DNA of 64,000 nt. Source: Rhabdophis nuchalis (Eukaryota > Chordata > Lepidosauria > Squamata > Natricidae). The stretch lies in the NCBI GenBank assembly GCA_039707465.1, contig CM077647.1, positions 42,469,110-42,533,109 of the forward strand. Direction: 5' to 3'. The notes beneath the pieces are model-generated. The model was not told where the DNA came from and made no database searches. It worked only from the letters and a program-made list of their open reading frames with translations. Positions 28,895 to 45,399 of this stretch are shown in pieces (positions within the stretch are counted from its first letter, which is position 1; each line of letters begins with the position of its first letter). A program made the position numbers and the translations under genes.

Positions 28895-30739
28895 CCTCCA
28901 ACTCTATCTGGCGGCCTGGGAGCAGACCACATTGGACCAATGGGTCCTACAGACCATCCGAATCGGCCTCACCCTAGAATTCATTTCCCTGCCCCCAGGC
29001 AGTTCATTCGCTGCCACACCCCATCCTCACCACTCAAGAGGTCCCTCATGGAGCAGGAGATAGCACACCTGAGGGAAATAAACGCCATAGAACCGGTACC
29101 AGCAAGCCATGAAGGGTCAGGTTTCTATTCGATCCTGTTCCTTGTCCCCAAGAACTTGGGGGGCTGGAGGGGAATCTTAGATTTAAAACACCTGAATCAG
29201 CATCTGGCATACAAACGCTTCAAGATGCAGTCCCTGCAGTCAATCCTGAGTTGCGTCCGACCGGGGGATCTCCTAACCTCCATAGATCTCCAGGAGGCCT
29301 ACCTCCACATCCCGGTTCGGAAGGCCCACCGCAGGTACCTCAGATTCTATTACGCAGGCAAGCACTATCAGTACAGGGCTCTCCCCTTCGGCCTGTCCTC
29401 GGCTCCGAGAACTTTCACGAAAGTTCTAGCATCCCTCAGGTCACGACCGGTCAGACTGCAAGCGTACCTAGACGACATCGTCATTCAATTGTCCAGCCAT
29501 CATCAAGCGTTCAGAGACCTTCGTCTGACCATGCGAACTCTAGAACGGCACGGGTTCTCCATCAACCTGAAGAAGAGCCACCTGACTCCCACCACCAGCC
29601 TGACGCACCTGGGGATGGTCATAGACACCACCTCCTGTCATGTCTACCTGTTGCCCGAGCGCGTGACCAGTCTTCTCCACCTCGTGCAAAAAGTGAAATC
29701 ATCCAGGTCCGCCCCAGTCGTTCTCCTCTCACAACTCCTTGGCAAAATGATATCCTGCCTCTCAATAGTACCGTGGGCTCGGCTGCATTCTCGCCACCTG
29801 CAATGGTGCCTATTGCCATTCCAGCATGCCAAGGAGAGCGACTCAACCAGGCATGTGCCAGTTCCAGCCAAGGTCCGTTCGTCCTTGAGGTGGTGGACCA
29901 CGACATCCCTAGTCAAGGGATCTCTCTTTCGCGAACCAGACCATGTCGTCATCACCACGGATGCCAGCCTCTTCGGCTGGGGAGCACACCTGGACAGTCA
30001 GGTAGCTCAAGGGAAGTGGTCTCCCGAGGAACTCAAACACAGCATCAACTGGCTGGAGTTGAGGGCGGCTCACCTAGCGCTCCTACACTTCCACCCGTCG
30101 ATTCAGAACCATCATGTTCTGTTGCTCACGGACAATGTCTCCACCAAGGCCCACATCAATCGCCAAGGGGGCACCCGCTCCAGATCATTGATGGAGGAAG
30201 CCGAACAGCTGGGCCTTTGGGCGGAGAAACATCTTGCTTCCATCGGGGCGGAGCACATATTGGGGGAGAGCAACATCTAGGCGGACTGGCTGAGCAGAGC
30301 CACCATCGACAACTCAGAGTGGCAGCTACACCCGGACCTATTCCTCAAGATCGTGCAGAAGTTCGGACAACCAGCAGTTGACCTGTTCGCCTCCAAGACA
30401 AATGCGCAACTCCCGAGGTATTTCACCAGGTACAGCTGTCTGGGGGCGGAGGGCACCAATGCCCTCATGTGTCGATGGCCTCCGGGTCTTCTGTACGCCT
30501 TTCCACCTCTTCCCCTGCTGCCAGGTCTGATACGAAAAATCCTCGAGGAACAGGCAGACGTGATCGTGGTCACCCCTTACTGGCCCAGGAGGTCGTGGTT
30601 CGCGGATCTGGTGAGTCTATCAGTGACCAAGCCGTGGAGGATTCCTCTGGAGGAGATATCTCTCATTCAGGGATCCATCTCGCACCCAGAGCTGCAATGG
30701 ATGCAACTAACTGCCTGGCGTGTGAAAGGAGACTCCTAG
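28895..30739 (+). pseudogene. DIRS reverse transcriptase / RNase H ORF
   Basis: From 28940 the frame carries the RT: WRGILDLKHLNQHL, SIDLQEAYLHIPV (motif A), ALPFGLSSAPRTFTKVL, motif C YLDD at 29465. It then has RNase H-like ITTDASLFGWGAHL with catalytic Asp near 29960 and the downstream INWLELRAAHLALL / LLTDNVSTKAHINRQGG blocks. The N-terminal start is shifted near 28995 (WVLQTIRIGLTLEFISLPP lies in another frame). A TAG at 30278-30280 sits where related elements have Gln before ADWLSR, and the same frame then stays open to 30739. One stop and one frameshift separate it from an intact polyprotein. Confidence 0.88.
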
Positions 30740-31794
30740 AAAGAGCTAACTTCTCTGAAGGTGTCATACGCACCATACAGGCATCCTGTCGCCCCTCAAC
30801 CACCAGGATATACGACGACACCTGGTCTACCTTCGTCGTCTGGGGTGGGTCGACCCCATCTCCGCTTCCATTCCTGATGTGGTGGACTTCCTTCAAAACG
30901 GCCTTGACCAAGGACTGGCACCCAACACGCTACGCTGCCAGGTGGCCGTGCTTTCTACAGTGCTCGCCTTTGACTCCTAATCTTCCCTGGCTCGTCATCC
31001 CAGAGTGAGAAGTTTTTTGAGAGGGGCCACCAATCTTCGCCCCCCGGTCATCCACAGGTACCCGACCTGGGATTTGCATGTTCTAAGGCCTCTGATTGAT
31101 CCGCTATTCGAGCCATTGCGTAAGCGTGACCTGAAAAGACTCACCTTCAAAACGGTCTTTTTGGTGGCCGTCACCTCGGCCCGCAGAATCTCCGAACTGG
31201 CAGCGTTATCAGTCTGGGATGACCTTTGCGTTATCCACGAAGACAGTGGTCCTGCGCCTTGACCCTACCTTCGTCCCGAAGGTCAACTTGAAGTTCCATC
31301 GTGACCAGGAAGTCATCCTACCTGATTTCTTCCCACGACCGGTCCACCCCAGAGAAAAGCGGTGGCACAAGCTTGATGTTCGTCGCGCTGTCAAGACATA
31401 CGTTAAGCGTACCGCGTCCTTCTGAAGGTCCGAGGCATTGTTTGTCGCTTTCCAGCCTCACAACATGGGTCGGAAGGTCATCTCATCCACCATCGGCAGG
31501 TGGCTACGTTCTTGCATCGCTTCTGCCTATGAACAGCAAGCTCAAAGAGTGCCTCGCAACATCACGGCACATTCGACCAGGAGCGCTGCTACATCTGTGG
31601 CCTGGGCTACTCAAGCTTCCCTTGACGAGATCTGTAGGGCAGCTACCTGGGCCTCCCCATCGCAGTTTGTGCAAAACTACAAGTTGGACAAGTTTGCGTC
31701 TTCCGAAGCGGCCTTTGGTCGTAGAGTTCTGCAGCAAGTCCATTTAGCGAAGGAATCTACTAGTGACTCTTTTTCCCGCCCTGGGAATGTTTAG
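30720..31794 (+). pseudogene. DIRS tyrosine recombinase ORF
   Basis: Frames 30700-30850, 31005-31262, 31219-31425 and 31438-31794 together cover a DIRS-type recombinase: TSARRISELAAL (first catalytic Arg), AHSTRSAATSVAWA (H-x-x-R) and a C-terminal FVQNYKLDKF Tyr. Several frameshifts and a stop at 31423-31425 break it. The enzyme would integrate the circular intermediate without endonuclease-type target duplications, which fits the lack of an obvious TSD around the element. Confidence 0.85.
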
Positions 31795-31807
31795 CTTGGG
31801 CACTTCC

Positions 31808-31894
31808 CATTGTTGGACTCTCCAAGCAGCACACAGGAGAAGTGTCGTTGGCTTACCTGAACGATCTTCTCTGTGTGCTGCGAGGAGAGTCCAA
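31808..31894. repeat. DIRS internal complementary region (circle-junction template)
   Basis: 31808-31842 is the complement of the left terminus; 31848-31894 is the complement of the right terminus. It contains CTTACCTGAAC, also present in the unrelated-looking second DIRS copy (56480-56490). Confidence 0.9.
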
Positions 31895-32033
31895 ACCCGC
31901 CCTTTGTTTGTAGATTCCTATCTGATTTATTTGCTGTTTTTTCCCTGTTATCATATTTGACAGACTTATTTGCACTATGAACTTTTCGGCAACACGGGAA
32001 CCAACCAGAACGAGCTACAAGTCCACGCCATGT

Positions 32034-32172
32034 ATTGAAATTTCTGGGGAACAGGAAGAGGCGTGGCTCCAAAAGGAAATTCAATCCAGTCCAGAGGGCA
32101 GTTAGGCAGAATTAACCCATTGTTGGACTCTCCTCGCAGCACACAGAGAAGATCGTTCAGGTAAGCCAATGA
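32034..32172 (-). repeat. DIRS right inverted terminal repeat and extension
   Basis: Complement of the left ITR, plus about 25 extra bases reaching GTTCAGGTAAGCCAATGAC. The extension carries a consensus 5' splice site CAG|GTAAG with GT at 32161 on the plus strand. Confidence 0.88.
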
Positions 32173-32174
32173 CA

Positions 32175-33400
32175 CATACCTACTTGTATATTAGTGTTCT
32201 TGAATACCTAAATATAGTATATGTAATAAAAATGTACTCACACAATATATACATAAATAAATAAAACAGGCTGCTTCACCCTTGTGCAAAGTCTTTAGTA
32301 ATTTTTTTTCTTTGTCTTTATTAGGTGAACCTGGGGGAGACTCCAGCCCTTTCAGGCTCTTGAAATCAATAGCTATAGGTGAGAAATTCTGGGTAAAAAG
32401 GGAACAGAAAAATAAATGCAGAGTGTAAATGAAAATTTGAAACTCATGATTTTGTGGCCTAACATCTGTCTAATGCCATAAATGTATTGCTCACTTTCTT
32501 TGATGCCACTACATTTTCTTTTAGGAAAAGCACACTGAGAAAAGTATAAAACTTTGTTATTGTAAGTAATAAACAAATAATTCTTTCCTGTTTAGTTCTT
32601 TCTTGAGTGCTACTTCAGAGCAGACTATGTCATTTTTTCATACCATACAAATAACTTTGAAGGAGCTTTTCCAAGTCAAACAGATAACATGTATTTAGGC
32701 CCGTATGAAAGCTCTTAATGCTGATATTTATGCTCAGATTATTAAAATGTCTGTCTACTTCTATAGGGGATTTGGGAATTGTGTAACCTTGAAATTTACT
32801 GCACTACTGCTGAAGAATTCAGAGAAGTATACCAATTAATGTTTCTGTGAAAGATTGTCAAATAGTGGTAATCACTTTTTAATTTAAAGAAGTATTTTCC
32901 AAATATAAACTATTTTTCTCAGTAGAGCTATGGGGAACAATCCCAGTTTCCTAAAAATGCATGCTTGATAGTATTGTGAACCAAGGCTGATTCACAATAT
33001 TTTCTGGAACCTGAGAATGGAAAAATGGTGGGGGAAATGGTGATTAGTTTGTTTGAGATGTAACTCCAGAAACACAGACCGTATTACAGAATTGTATTTT
33101 AAATGTGGCAGCTTCTACATTTTGTTATGTTCTTTTTTTAGGTATTAAGGAGAGGTACTGCAGAGGTGCACCTGAAACTTAAAGAGTTCTCATTTGGAAA
33201 TCCACCATAAATTAATATTCTTTTTTCAACTGTGTATTAGGATTTCAGACTTTGTTGCAGCTTATAACCACATAATTAGTTATTTACTGTATCTGTTAAA
33301 TATTTTTAAAACACGTATTTGAAAATATAGAAGTAAACATAGCCCAAGTCGAGCAAATTATTTTTGATAATATTGTGTCCTTTAAAAGAGAACAGTTTTT
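32175..33400. other. TMEM106B intron 1, right part
   Basis: AT-rich DNA without recognisable features, ending near a SINE piece. Confidence 0.45.
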
Positions 33401-33475
33401 CAGTCCCAGTCAGCTGGCAATCAGCAGAAGTAGCCTGTAGTACTGCACTCTAACCACTGCACCATTGCAACTCAT
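33401..33475 (-). mobile_element. SINE fragment
   Basis: CAGTCAGCTGGCAATCAGCAG through ACTCTAACCACTGCACCA matches the tRNA-like head of the SINE copies at 24790-25035 and 61306-61545. Confidence 0.65.
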
Positions 33476-33696
33476 GGTCTTATTTATAAATTTGCTTGGT
33501 AAGATACCCAAGTCACAACCATTTGCAATTTCACAAACAAATCTGAACTTTTTCATTTGTTTTCGACTTGGTGGAAATTATCTTTCTGCAAGAGTTGTCA
33601 AAATATTCTATCAATGGTTCTCAAAATACATCTTGCTGTAATAAATGGATTTAGAGTCTACGGTTTGCTTTTATTAACTTTTTTCTGTCAACAGAC

Positions 33697-38395
<4,699 letters not shown>

Positions 38396-40702
38396 AAGGA
38401 CCAGAAATTGAATGTGCAGAAAGAAAAAAAAACCCACAACTATTGTTTTTCTCATTTCTCATCCAAGTTGAAATTTTAATTATACATGATACTGCTTAGA
38501 GGTTGATGTACATAAAGTAGCAGGTTGGGAGGTTTCCTTATTTTTTGTGATGTAAACAAAAAAAAGGACAAACTGTATATATCCACACTTAATAACTTGT
38601 ACCTTTCTACTCTAAATGTGAAAGTACTGTGTCAATCCATTAAACCAAGGGTAGCAGGAAAGATAGAGAACATCTTATATCCATGAATTTTTGCCTATAT
38701 GCAAACAAGGATATGTTACTCTCCCAGCACATGTTTTTGTATTTCTTAGACTAATGATAAAGTAATTTCAGAACTTGATTGTTTTAATTGAAGTCTAAAC
38801 TGAAAATCTATTGTACAGAAATAATTTGCATCCATTGTAGCATCAGATGACACATACTTGTGTAATAACCTTAGGACAGATCAATGTTTACATTGTTGGC
38901 ATTTTGTTTGTTGAAAAATTGTTTTTCAGGTGGAAGGTTTTTCATTTTTCACAAAGTCCAACAATTTGCTTGAAAACTTGGATGGAATTGGAGGAATAGC
39001 ACTCGACTTAAACACATTTGGTGTATGCTTCTGAATAAAAAGAAAAAAAAATTAAAAATGTCTGTTAAAAACACAAAAAAATCTAATTATTAAAAACTAT
39101 TGAAAGTCTCAAAACTTGTCTGAAAGATTGACTCTATGAAAATATTTTAATATATTTGGTTACCTTTAAACACTTAACATAGACCTATCCTTTTTTTGGC
39201 TTACATCATGGGTACCTCTCAGTGAAACATATAAAATGTCCCCAAAAATACAAAGTAACCAAGCATACAATAACATCAATATGTTTTACGTAGGAATAAT
39301 AATTGATAAGAGCTGTGCTGGAAAAAATCTTACATGGGTTTAAATCTGATTTTTTTTTTATTATGCATTTTCCTAACAGGTATGTCACTTGTGTTTGATG
39401 TGGTATTGAGGCATAATTTTGAATCCCATTTAGCAATTGTTAATGGGAAATGTCATAATTTTTAATACTTGTGTTTTTTAGAATTCATAAATAGATTTAC
39501 TGGACTCATAAAACTAGCTTTCATTGGTATGAGATAAATATAAGATAATGGTTTGAACTTTTTAAAATCTAAAAAACAACTTCACTAATCTTATGGTTAC
39601 AGAATATTGACTATAATGGAAAAAGTTATTAAACTTAATTTTGAAGGAAAACTTTGCTAACAACAAACACATTTTCCATTTGGTTCTTTAATTTTCATCA
39701 CCATTATTACCATTTTAAATTAACACACAAAATAGCACTCTGTTAATTAAATAAGTATAAGATGTAGTTAGAAATTTAAACAGATAACCAAGATTTACAC
39801 ATCATTACGTTAACTAAAAGTTTCATTGGATTTATGTTCTACTTTGCAAGCCATGAGTGTGCAACATTTAGGGAAGTTGAGGGTAGATAGCAGCAAATGG
39901 TTTTTATCATTTTAATGGATCAGAGTAATTCAAAGGAACATTATTTGGATTAAAAGGACTGGTGCAGAAATTCTTGCAATTGTGTGTTTTTACAAATCTT
40001 CAATTTGGTTAGAATGTTGATAGCATTAACTGGAAATTGTTTCACAATTTTAATACATTACATGTTGATAAAATGTAAAATGAGTTAAAATAAACCAAAA
40101 TATCCACTGAATTTATTTGAGGAAATGTATCAAAATCCAATTCCATTATTTGAAATGGTCTAGTACATATTCTAAAACAGAGACATAGAATTTAAATATA
40201 ATCCCTTTTTTCTAAAATAATAGTCCAAGAACTTCCTTGTGGTTACATTTAAATGCATGCCAGGACTTAAAACATTAATTTTATTGATATAAATTGGGGG
40301 CAAAAGTAATATATCACAGCCATTTTAATGATGAATATTAGCTAGAGGCTTATTTCAGAAAATAAAATTTTATGAATAAATTTCATATTACTTACATAAT
40401 AGCACTATTCTGCATTTTTAAACTTATGAATTTTATGTGTACAGAATATACATTGCTGCATTATTATCCTGGAATTGCACTGAACATTATTCAAGCAAAT
40501 ATGCTTGAATAAATTCATTCACTCAAAGAACAACTTCTAACTTTTTACATACAAGAATGTGGCAAAGTTTAGGATTTGTATATGTCTTCCACAAAAATCA
40601 TTCTAGCCCAGAGTCTCTAATTTTGTAGTCTTCAATTTCTAGAATTTTCAGCCTGACCATGCTATCGAACAACCTTAGAAGGAAAAGTTCATAATTGGCA
40701 GT

Positions 40703-40895
40703 CTCAAATGTGCTTTTTCAGGAGGCAACTGGACTTCCTTGTTTTTTCTTTGAAGATATTTCACTTCTCATCCAAATAGCTTCTTAACTGGATGGTGATT
40801 GAAGAAGCTTCTTGAATGAGAAGCAAAACATCTTCAAAGAAAAAGATGTTGCATCCTGAAAAAGAAACTGGGACAACCATTACCTGGATGACTGA
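40703..40895. mobile_element. Head-to-head hammerhead-type repeat (AGCTTCTTGAATGAGAAGC family)
   Basis: The minus arm (about 40703-40786) holds, on its strand, GAAGCTATTTGGATGAGAAG followed by TGAAA. The plus arm (40800-40890) holds TGAAGAAGCTTCTTGAATGA, GAAGC, then AAAAC where GAAAC is expected. Both arms carry the GTTGC...CCTGAAAAAG end. The layout CTGAAGA, hairpin, GAAAC is hammerhead-like but decayed. Same family as 22362-22610. Confidence 0.5.
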
Positions 40896-42274
40896 ATCTC
40901 TATAGACTTGATAATTGGCAGCTCCTCTATTGAATGAAGTTGCATTGAGCCATAATTTAGCTTCATATTTGAGATAGAAAATTGTGAGACTCTTCAGAAA
41001 TTAAATTGTTGAGAGTGAATAATATACTTGGAGAAAACAAGTAATTATGAATATGCAAATAACAATCCTTGCTGAAGAAAAAAGGCTATTTATTGTAATC
41101 TTATTTGTAACTTAAATGTCTTGATTCTAAAGTTATCTTTAGATTCAAAATGTTACCATAAATTTGAAATGTTACCATAACCCACCCTATTTCTTGTGAA
41201 GTAGAAATGCATTTACAAAATTATAATTGCAATATTTATTGGCATCATAATTTGTTTCAAAGAAAACAACTGTGACAATTACTGTTTTAACATCTGTTTA
41301 ATAAAAATTGGGATAGCCTTATAATTTTTATTAGAACATATTAACATAGGATTGACTTCATTTTTAAAATCTTCACTAATTAACCACGTACTCATTGTAT
41401 CAAAATGTATATAATTAATGTCTGGAAATGCTAAAAAGTGGTAACTATTTTTGTAATGATGAGAATTGTTTTTGGTTCTGTAACTGGCAGGCTTTAAAGT
41501 ATTTGGCAACATGAAAAATAAAATATCTATATGCTATTATCAGTTTTGAACATAACTTTACAGATTCCAGAATGGCTAAAATAATATCATTTAAAAGCTG
41601 TATTATATAATTGTCTTAGAACTGAATCAATTTAATCAGAACTAAACAATTTTAAGGATATATAAGGACACAATTATGAAATGAAATGATATGAATAATT
41701 CTATTTGATTATTTCTTATCAAGCATAAATGAATATATTTTATGCACTCTTTAATTATATGAATTATATTAGCCTATATTCTCTTGGTCCCATTAGAACC
41801 ACTCTAAAAATCTTCCGCCAATGGATTGATTGTGTTAGTAAACCATTGGAGGTAACTGTTTTAGATATTGCAGAGGAATAAATTGTATAGATCAGGGACT
41901 ATACAATGTTTCAATTTCAGAGAAAAGATTGCCTTAAATTGAGGGGCAATTCCAGGAGCTCAGGAGAGCATACTTGGAATTTTTCCCAGCTTTTCCTTGC
42001 AAACAAAAATCTGAAATAAGTTGGGCTGAAAGACTAACTGGCCCAAAGTCATCCAGTGATCTTTCACATCTGAGAGCAAATTTGATCCTGCATCTTCCCA
42101 TTCCTAGCTCAGCAATTATAATGCAGCTGGTTCTTTAAAAATGTTTTATAGTTTGGGGGGGGGGCAGGAAAAAGGGATGTGATACAACATGAACAGGAGT
42201 TAGAAATGAAGACAGGCAGTTTCATTTAAACTAAGTTATGCCTTATTCTAATTGAATTATTTAATTCTTCAAAG

Positions 42275-42365
42275 GTGGCTGGGTAACTTTGGGCTAGTCA
42301 CACACTCAAACCAACTCATTTCACAGCCTGGTTGTTGGGAAGAATAGGAGCAGGAAGTATTAGAT
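42275..42365 (+). mobile_element. SINE fragment
   Basis: TTTGGGCTAGTCACACACTC and CATTTCACAGCCTGGTTGTT match the 16672-16820 family. Confidence 0.45.
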
Positions 42366-42686
42366 ATATTGGCTGTCCTGTGTTGTTTATAGAAATAATA
42401 GTGGTATCATTTAAAGAAAATCAGCCTCCTTTAGATTGCCAAGACAATGATGAATCCTCACATGAGGATCTGTGCTGCTGTGACTTTAGATTCCACTCTT
42501 CAATTGCCCTACTAGCTGACGTTTGTGGAAGTTACAGTCCTAAGCATTTAAAGAACCACAATTTGTTTACCTCATTATATAGCATGACTACAATATTTCA
42601 GTGTCTATGTATTATATAGGCTGATTTTTACAGTAGTTGCTTCAATATTCTATTTATTTTGGCAAGAATATTCAGTAGTATATTGG

Positions 42687-42903
42687 TACTCGACTGCTTT
42701 GAAACTCATTGCATTTTGATGTGAAAACTATGTCCTGGTACTCACTGTTTGGTACTCAATACACAAGCTAGAACTTGTTTATGTCGGATGCCTTGTGATT
42801 CACTACATTATTCCCTTATGGGAAAACTGTTTGATAGCCATCAGTTTTGATATTCACTGTGCCTCCCAGAACCAATTAACAAAGAGTACCAAGGTACTAC
42901 TGT
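42687..42903. mobile_element. Possible MITE remnant
   Basis: Repeated TGGTACTC blocks at the left and GAGTACCAAGGTACTACTGT at the right look like degenerate inverted ends. No target duplication identified. Confidence 0.35.
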
Positions 42904-43190
42904 ATTTATCTTAAGAAGCAGTATCATCTTTTGACAAAGATTTTGCCCCCACCCCAAAAGGCTTTCAGCATTTTAATGAGGTGTTTTTTTTACCTTAAGT
43001 AGTGGCATTATTTGAGGATAAGCTTCATAATTGAGTACTAATATTTAACATATAAAAATGTTGCACTCTTACATACATTTAAAAGGAATTAATTTTAATG
43101 TTTTATTTAAATCATATATCCTAAAATACATAAAAGAACATAAGTGGTGCAGATTTCCTACTCTTTCTAAAACCAGATGCTGTGTGATTA

Positions 43191-43210
43191 ATTTATATAT
43201 ATATATATAT
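43191..43210. repeat. AT dinucleotide repeat
   Basis: Short (AT)n directly before the hammerhead repeat at 43211. Other (AT)n tracts lie at 43624-43634 and 43831-43843. Confidence 0.9.
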
Positions 43211-43554
43211 GTTAGATTTTTAAGGGCTGAAAATAAAGAGACCAGGATGGATCCATTTCAGGCTTATTAGCCTTCTTCAGCTGGCCATACTCCTCCTACT
43301 GGGATTTGAACCAGGGCTTTCCAGCATTTGAGGCAAGCTCTCTATGCCTTGAGCTATCTGGTATCCCTGATACATCAGCCAATTTACAGGACTCTTAAAT
43401 GAGAGACTAATTATCACAGCTCCTGTTTGGGGTCCCTTTAAGGGGAGGAGAGTTAACGTCATCCCTCTCTGCCCTTCGACTCAACCTAGAGTCATCCAGA
43501 CAGAGAACCAATTAGATTACTGCTGTGTGACATTTTTTAGATATGTGTTAGATT
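43211..43554 (-). mobile_element. tRNA-promoter/hammerhead repeat, second subfamily, minus arm
   Basis: Read on the minus strand: leader block, tRNA-like segment (B box GGTTCAAATCC at 43312-43302; weaker A box TAGCTCAAGGC at 43356-43346), hammerhead, tail ending CAGCCCTTAAAAATCTAAC. The sequence GTTAGATT recurs 336 bp apart (43211, 43547), so the arm is again one monomer plus a short overlap. It is inserted beside (AT)n and followed head-to-head by a partial plus arm. Confidence 0.75.
43240..43286 (-). ncRNA. Hammerhead ribozyme motif, second subfamily
   Basis: On the minus strand: stem I GGCCAG (43286-43281), core CTGAAGA (43280-43274), stem II AGGCT/AGCCT with a 4-nt loop (43273-43260), GAAA (43259-43256), stem III palindrome ATGGATCCAT (43256-43247), cleavage nucleotide C (43246), stem I partner CTGGTC (43245-43240). 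All pairs form (one G-U), and stems I, II and III differ in sequence from the 2.4-kb copy while keeping the fold. Confidence 0.82.
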
Positions 43555-43622
43555 GTCGAAGGGCAGAGAGGGATAACGTTAAGTCTCCTCCCCTTAAAGG
43601 GACCCCGAACAGGAGCTGTGAA
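43555..43622 (+). mobile_element. Partial plus arm of the hammerhead repeat
   Basis: TCGAAGGGCAGAGAGGGATA through CAGGAGCTGTGAAACATA is the complement of the leader block at about 43424-43482. It makes the locus an inverted, head-to-head pair with one truncated arm. Confidence 0.7.
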
Positions 43623-43661
43623 ACATATATATATGTTTTCGTAGATTTTCACGGGTGTAGG

Positions 43662-43831
43662 TATGCTGGCATAGCTGGCTTCGGGGATTTTCCCGTGTAT
43701 GAGGCATACACGGGAGAAGTCACAGACAGAAGCCTGACTGATGATGACAAGTGAGATCTTGTCGAAACGTTGCAATAACATTTCTATGCCTTATACACGG
43801 GAAAATCCCCGAAGCCAGCTATGCCAGCATA
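43662..43831. mobile_element. Inverted-repeat element with CTGATGA...GAAAC core (Penelope/hammerhead-like)
   Basis: Arms of 47 bp (43662-43708 and 43785-43831) are complementary with one mismatch, and (AT)n lies on both sides. The 76-bp centre contains CTGATGA (43738-43744), a GACAAG/CTTGTC hairpin and GAAAC (43763-43767). Stems II and core fit a hammerhead, but I cannot form a good stem I, and an extra U sits after the core. It is probably a remnant of a related element rather than an active ribozyme. Confidence 0.55.
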
Positions 43832-44195
43832 TATATATATATAGTAAATTATTCTTAAATAATGTGTATTTTTGATCATCCAAAAAGTTTCTTATTGTAC
43901 ATATTAGTGATGTGCACTTTACTGAAAGCCTACAAAGGCTGTATTTGGAAGCTTTGTTTATTGTTTAGTGATACAAAAATAAATGTTTATTTCTGAAACA
44001 AAAAAGCAAATAAAGGAGTATAATGTAAAAAATTGAGAACTTTCTGGCAAAACTCTTGTACTTTTAACATTGTGACTATCATATGTAATAGCATATTCTG
44101 AATTATCTATTTGCACAATTTTTATAAAACCATTCCTTGTTGAATCCTAATTACACAAGTAGTGGCATCTATCTGTCTTTTGCAGATGTATACAA

Positions 44196-44390
44196 AAAAT
44201 AAGCTGAGTTTGATCTGGTTAATACTTGGATGGAAAATCATAAGGAAATTCTGAGACTAGGAAAACAAAACAAAATCCCAAAGCATCCTAAGAAAAGGAA
44301 ATGGCAAAGCACTTCTCTAACAATGTTGAGAAAATTGCCTGAATGTCTTTCAGTAGTCATTGGCAACTAAACCCACTCACAGAAGATTTT
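44196..44390 (+). mobile_element. 5S rRNA-derived SINE (SINE3 type), decayed
   Basis: GATCTGGTTAATACTTGGAT closely resembles the 5S rRNA internal promoter/3' region, and GGAAATGGCAAAGCACTTCT with the following CATTGGCAACT block is the usual body/tail of reptilian 5S-type SINEs. A loose tail piece of a related SINE is at 59017-59085. Confidence 0.65.
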
Positions 44391-44812
44391 AAGGACTTAT
44401 TTTAGAACTGACTATGCTTTTTTATTCCATGTCTATGCTGTGTTTGGGTTTAAGTTCTTCATACCATTATTACTATGCCACTTTTCGACTGATTAATCAA
44501 TTACACATCATCTAATTATTGTCATGTTGTCAACTCTTAGCAACCACATACATTTTTATCATGTTGATCTATTTTAACCTAATCCTAGTCCTAGCAATTC
44601 CAATGGTTTACTCATTGCTACAGCAACAGAATCTATCCATCTGGCTGCTGGTTATCCTCTTCCATTTCCTCCTGTACTTGTCAGCATTAGAACCTTCTTC
44701 AGAGTTCCTTATTTCAAAATAAAATCTATAATAAACTGGTGTACAACAAATTATATATTCTATCTGGTAGAAAAATTGGCCATAATCAAAAAGTCAGAGA
44801 GATACATATTTA

Positions 44813-44905
44813 GAATAGAATAACAGAGTTGGAAGGAACCTTGGAGGTCTGGTCCAACCCCCTGCTTAGGCAGGATATTCTACACAAGACAAAGGTTTAC
44901 CTCAC
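44813..44905 (-). mobile_element. CR1-type LINE 3' fragment
   Basis: AATAGAATAACAGAGTTGGA and CCTTGGAGGTC, then TCCAACCCCCTGC, is the common 3' end of a squamate CR1 subfamily. It is cut close to where the DIRS element begins (about 44918). Confidence 0.65.
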
Positions 44906-45399
44906 AATTAAATTCTTCTTTTCCAGAGGAATTTGCAGGATGAGCCAGGGTTGGGTATTATCATGTCCAATTGGCCTCAAGACAAGAGTTAAAATGAAGC
45001 CACACCTCTGTGCTACTTGCTTCTGGTCCCCAGTTTCACTCCGTCTGGCCTAAGAGAGACTGTTGCTTTTGGCTCCTCTACATCCAAAATTCAATCCCGA
45101 TCCATCCTTCTTCTAATTTCTCCATGCCTCACCCACCTCCACCTGCTTCCCTGAGGTCTTCCCTGGGTATGGCTGCTCCTGGAGGCTGGTAAGGGCCCTG
45201 CGCTTTGGTGAGGGGGCCGGTTGGAGGCCGGATGCCATTGTGGTGGCCATTTTGGCCTTATGGTTTGCATGGGAAGAGGCAGGGACTTTGGTGGAGCCTC
45301 GCACGTGCTCAATACCTTTCGGTGGCAATTTTTTTTGCCAGCGGGAGCAGCGGCAAGCACCTGCAGGCCCAAGAAGGGCCAGAAAGCCGAAGAAGGCTC

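Larger units (their letters stand above)
26327..32172 (+). mobile_element. DIRS-type tyrosine-recombinase retrotransposon, nearly complete
   Basis: A 5.8-kb element with the full DIRS architecture. Inverted terminal repeats lie at 26345-26444 and 32034-32133 (about 100 bp, essentially identical inward of GGAGAGTCC). There are three ORF regions (gag-like, RT/RNase H, tyrosine recombinase). An internal complementary region (31808-31894) has a left part that is the complement of the element's left end (26327-26361) and a right part that is the complement of the right end (about 32122-32169). That is the template DIRS elements use to regenerate termini through a circle. Only a few frameshifts and stops are present, so it is fairly young. 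It lies in the sense orientation in the presumed intron 1 of TMEM106B. Confidence 0.93.
38396..43200 (+). other. TMEM106B 3'UTR and downstream AT-rich DNA
   Basis: Very AT-rich sequence with no coding exon. Candidate polyadenylation signals AATAAA occur at 39034-39039 and 40508-40513. Mammalian TMEM106B has a multi-kilobase 3'UTR, so the transcript may run well past the first. The true end cannot be read from sequence. Confidence 0.5.

Noticed and set aside
44519..44722. 67-residue hydrophobic open frame
   Set aside because: Lies in interspersed-repeat-like sequence with no start context or splice sites. The hydrophobicity reflects T-rich codons.
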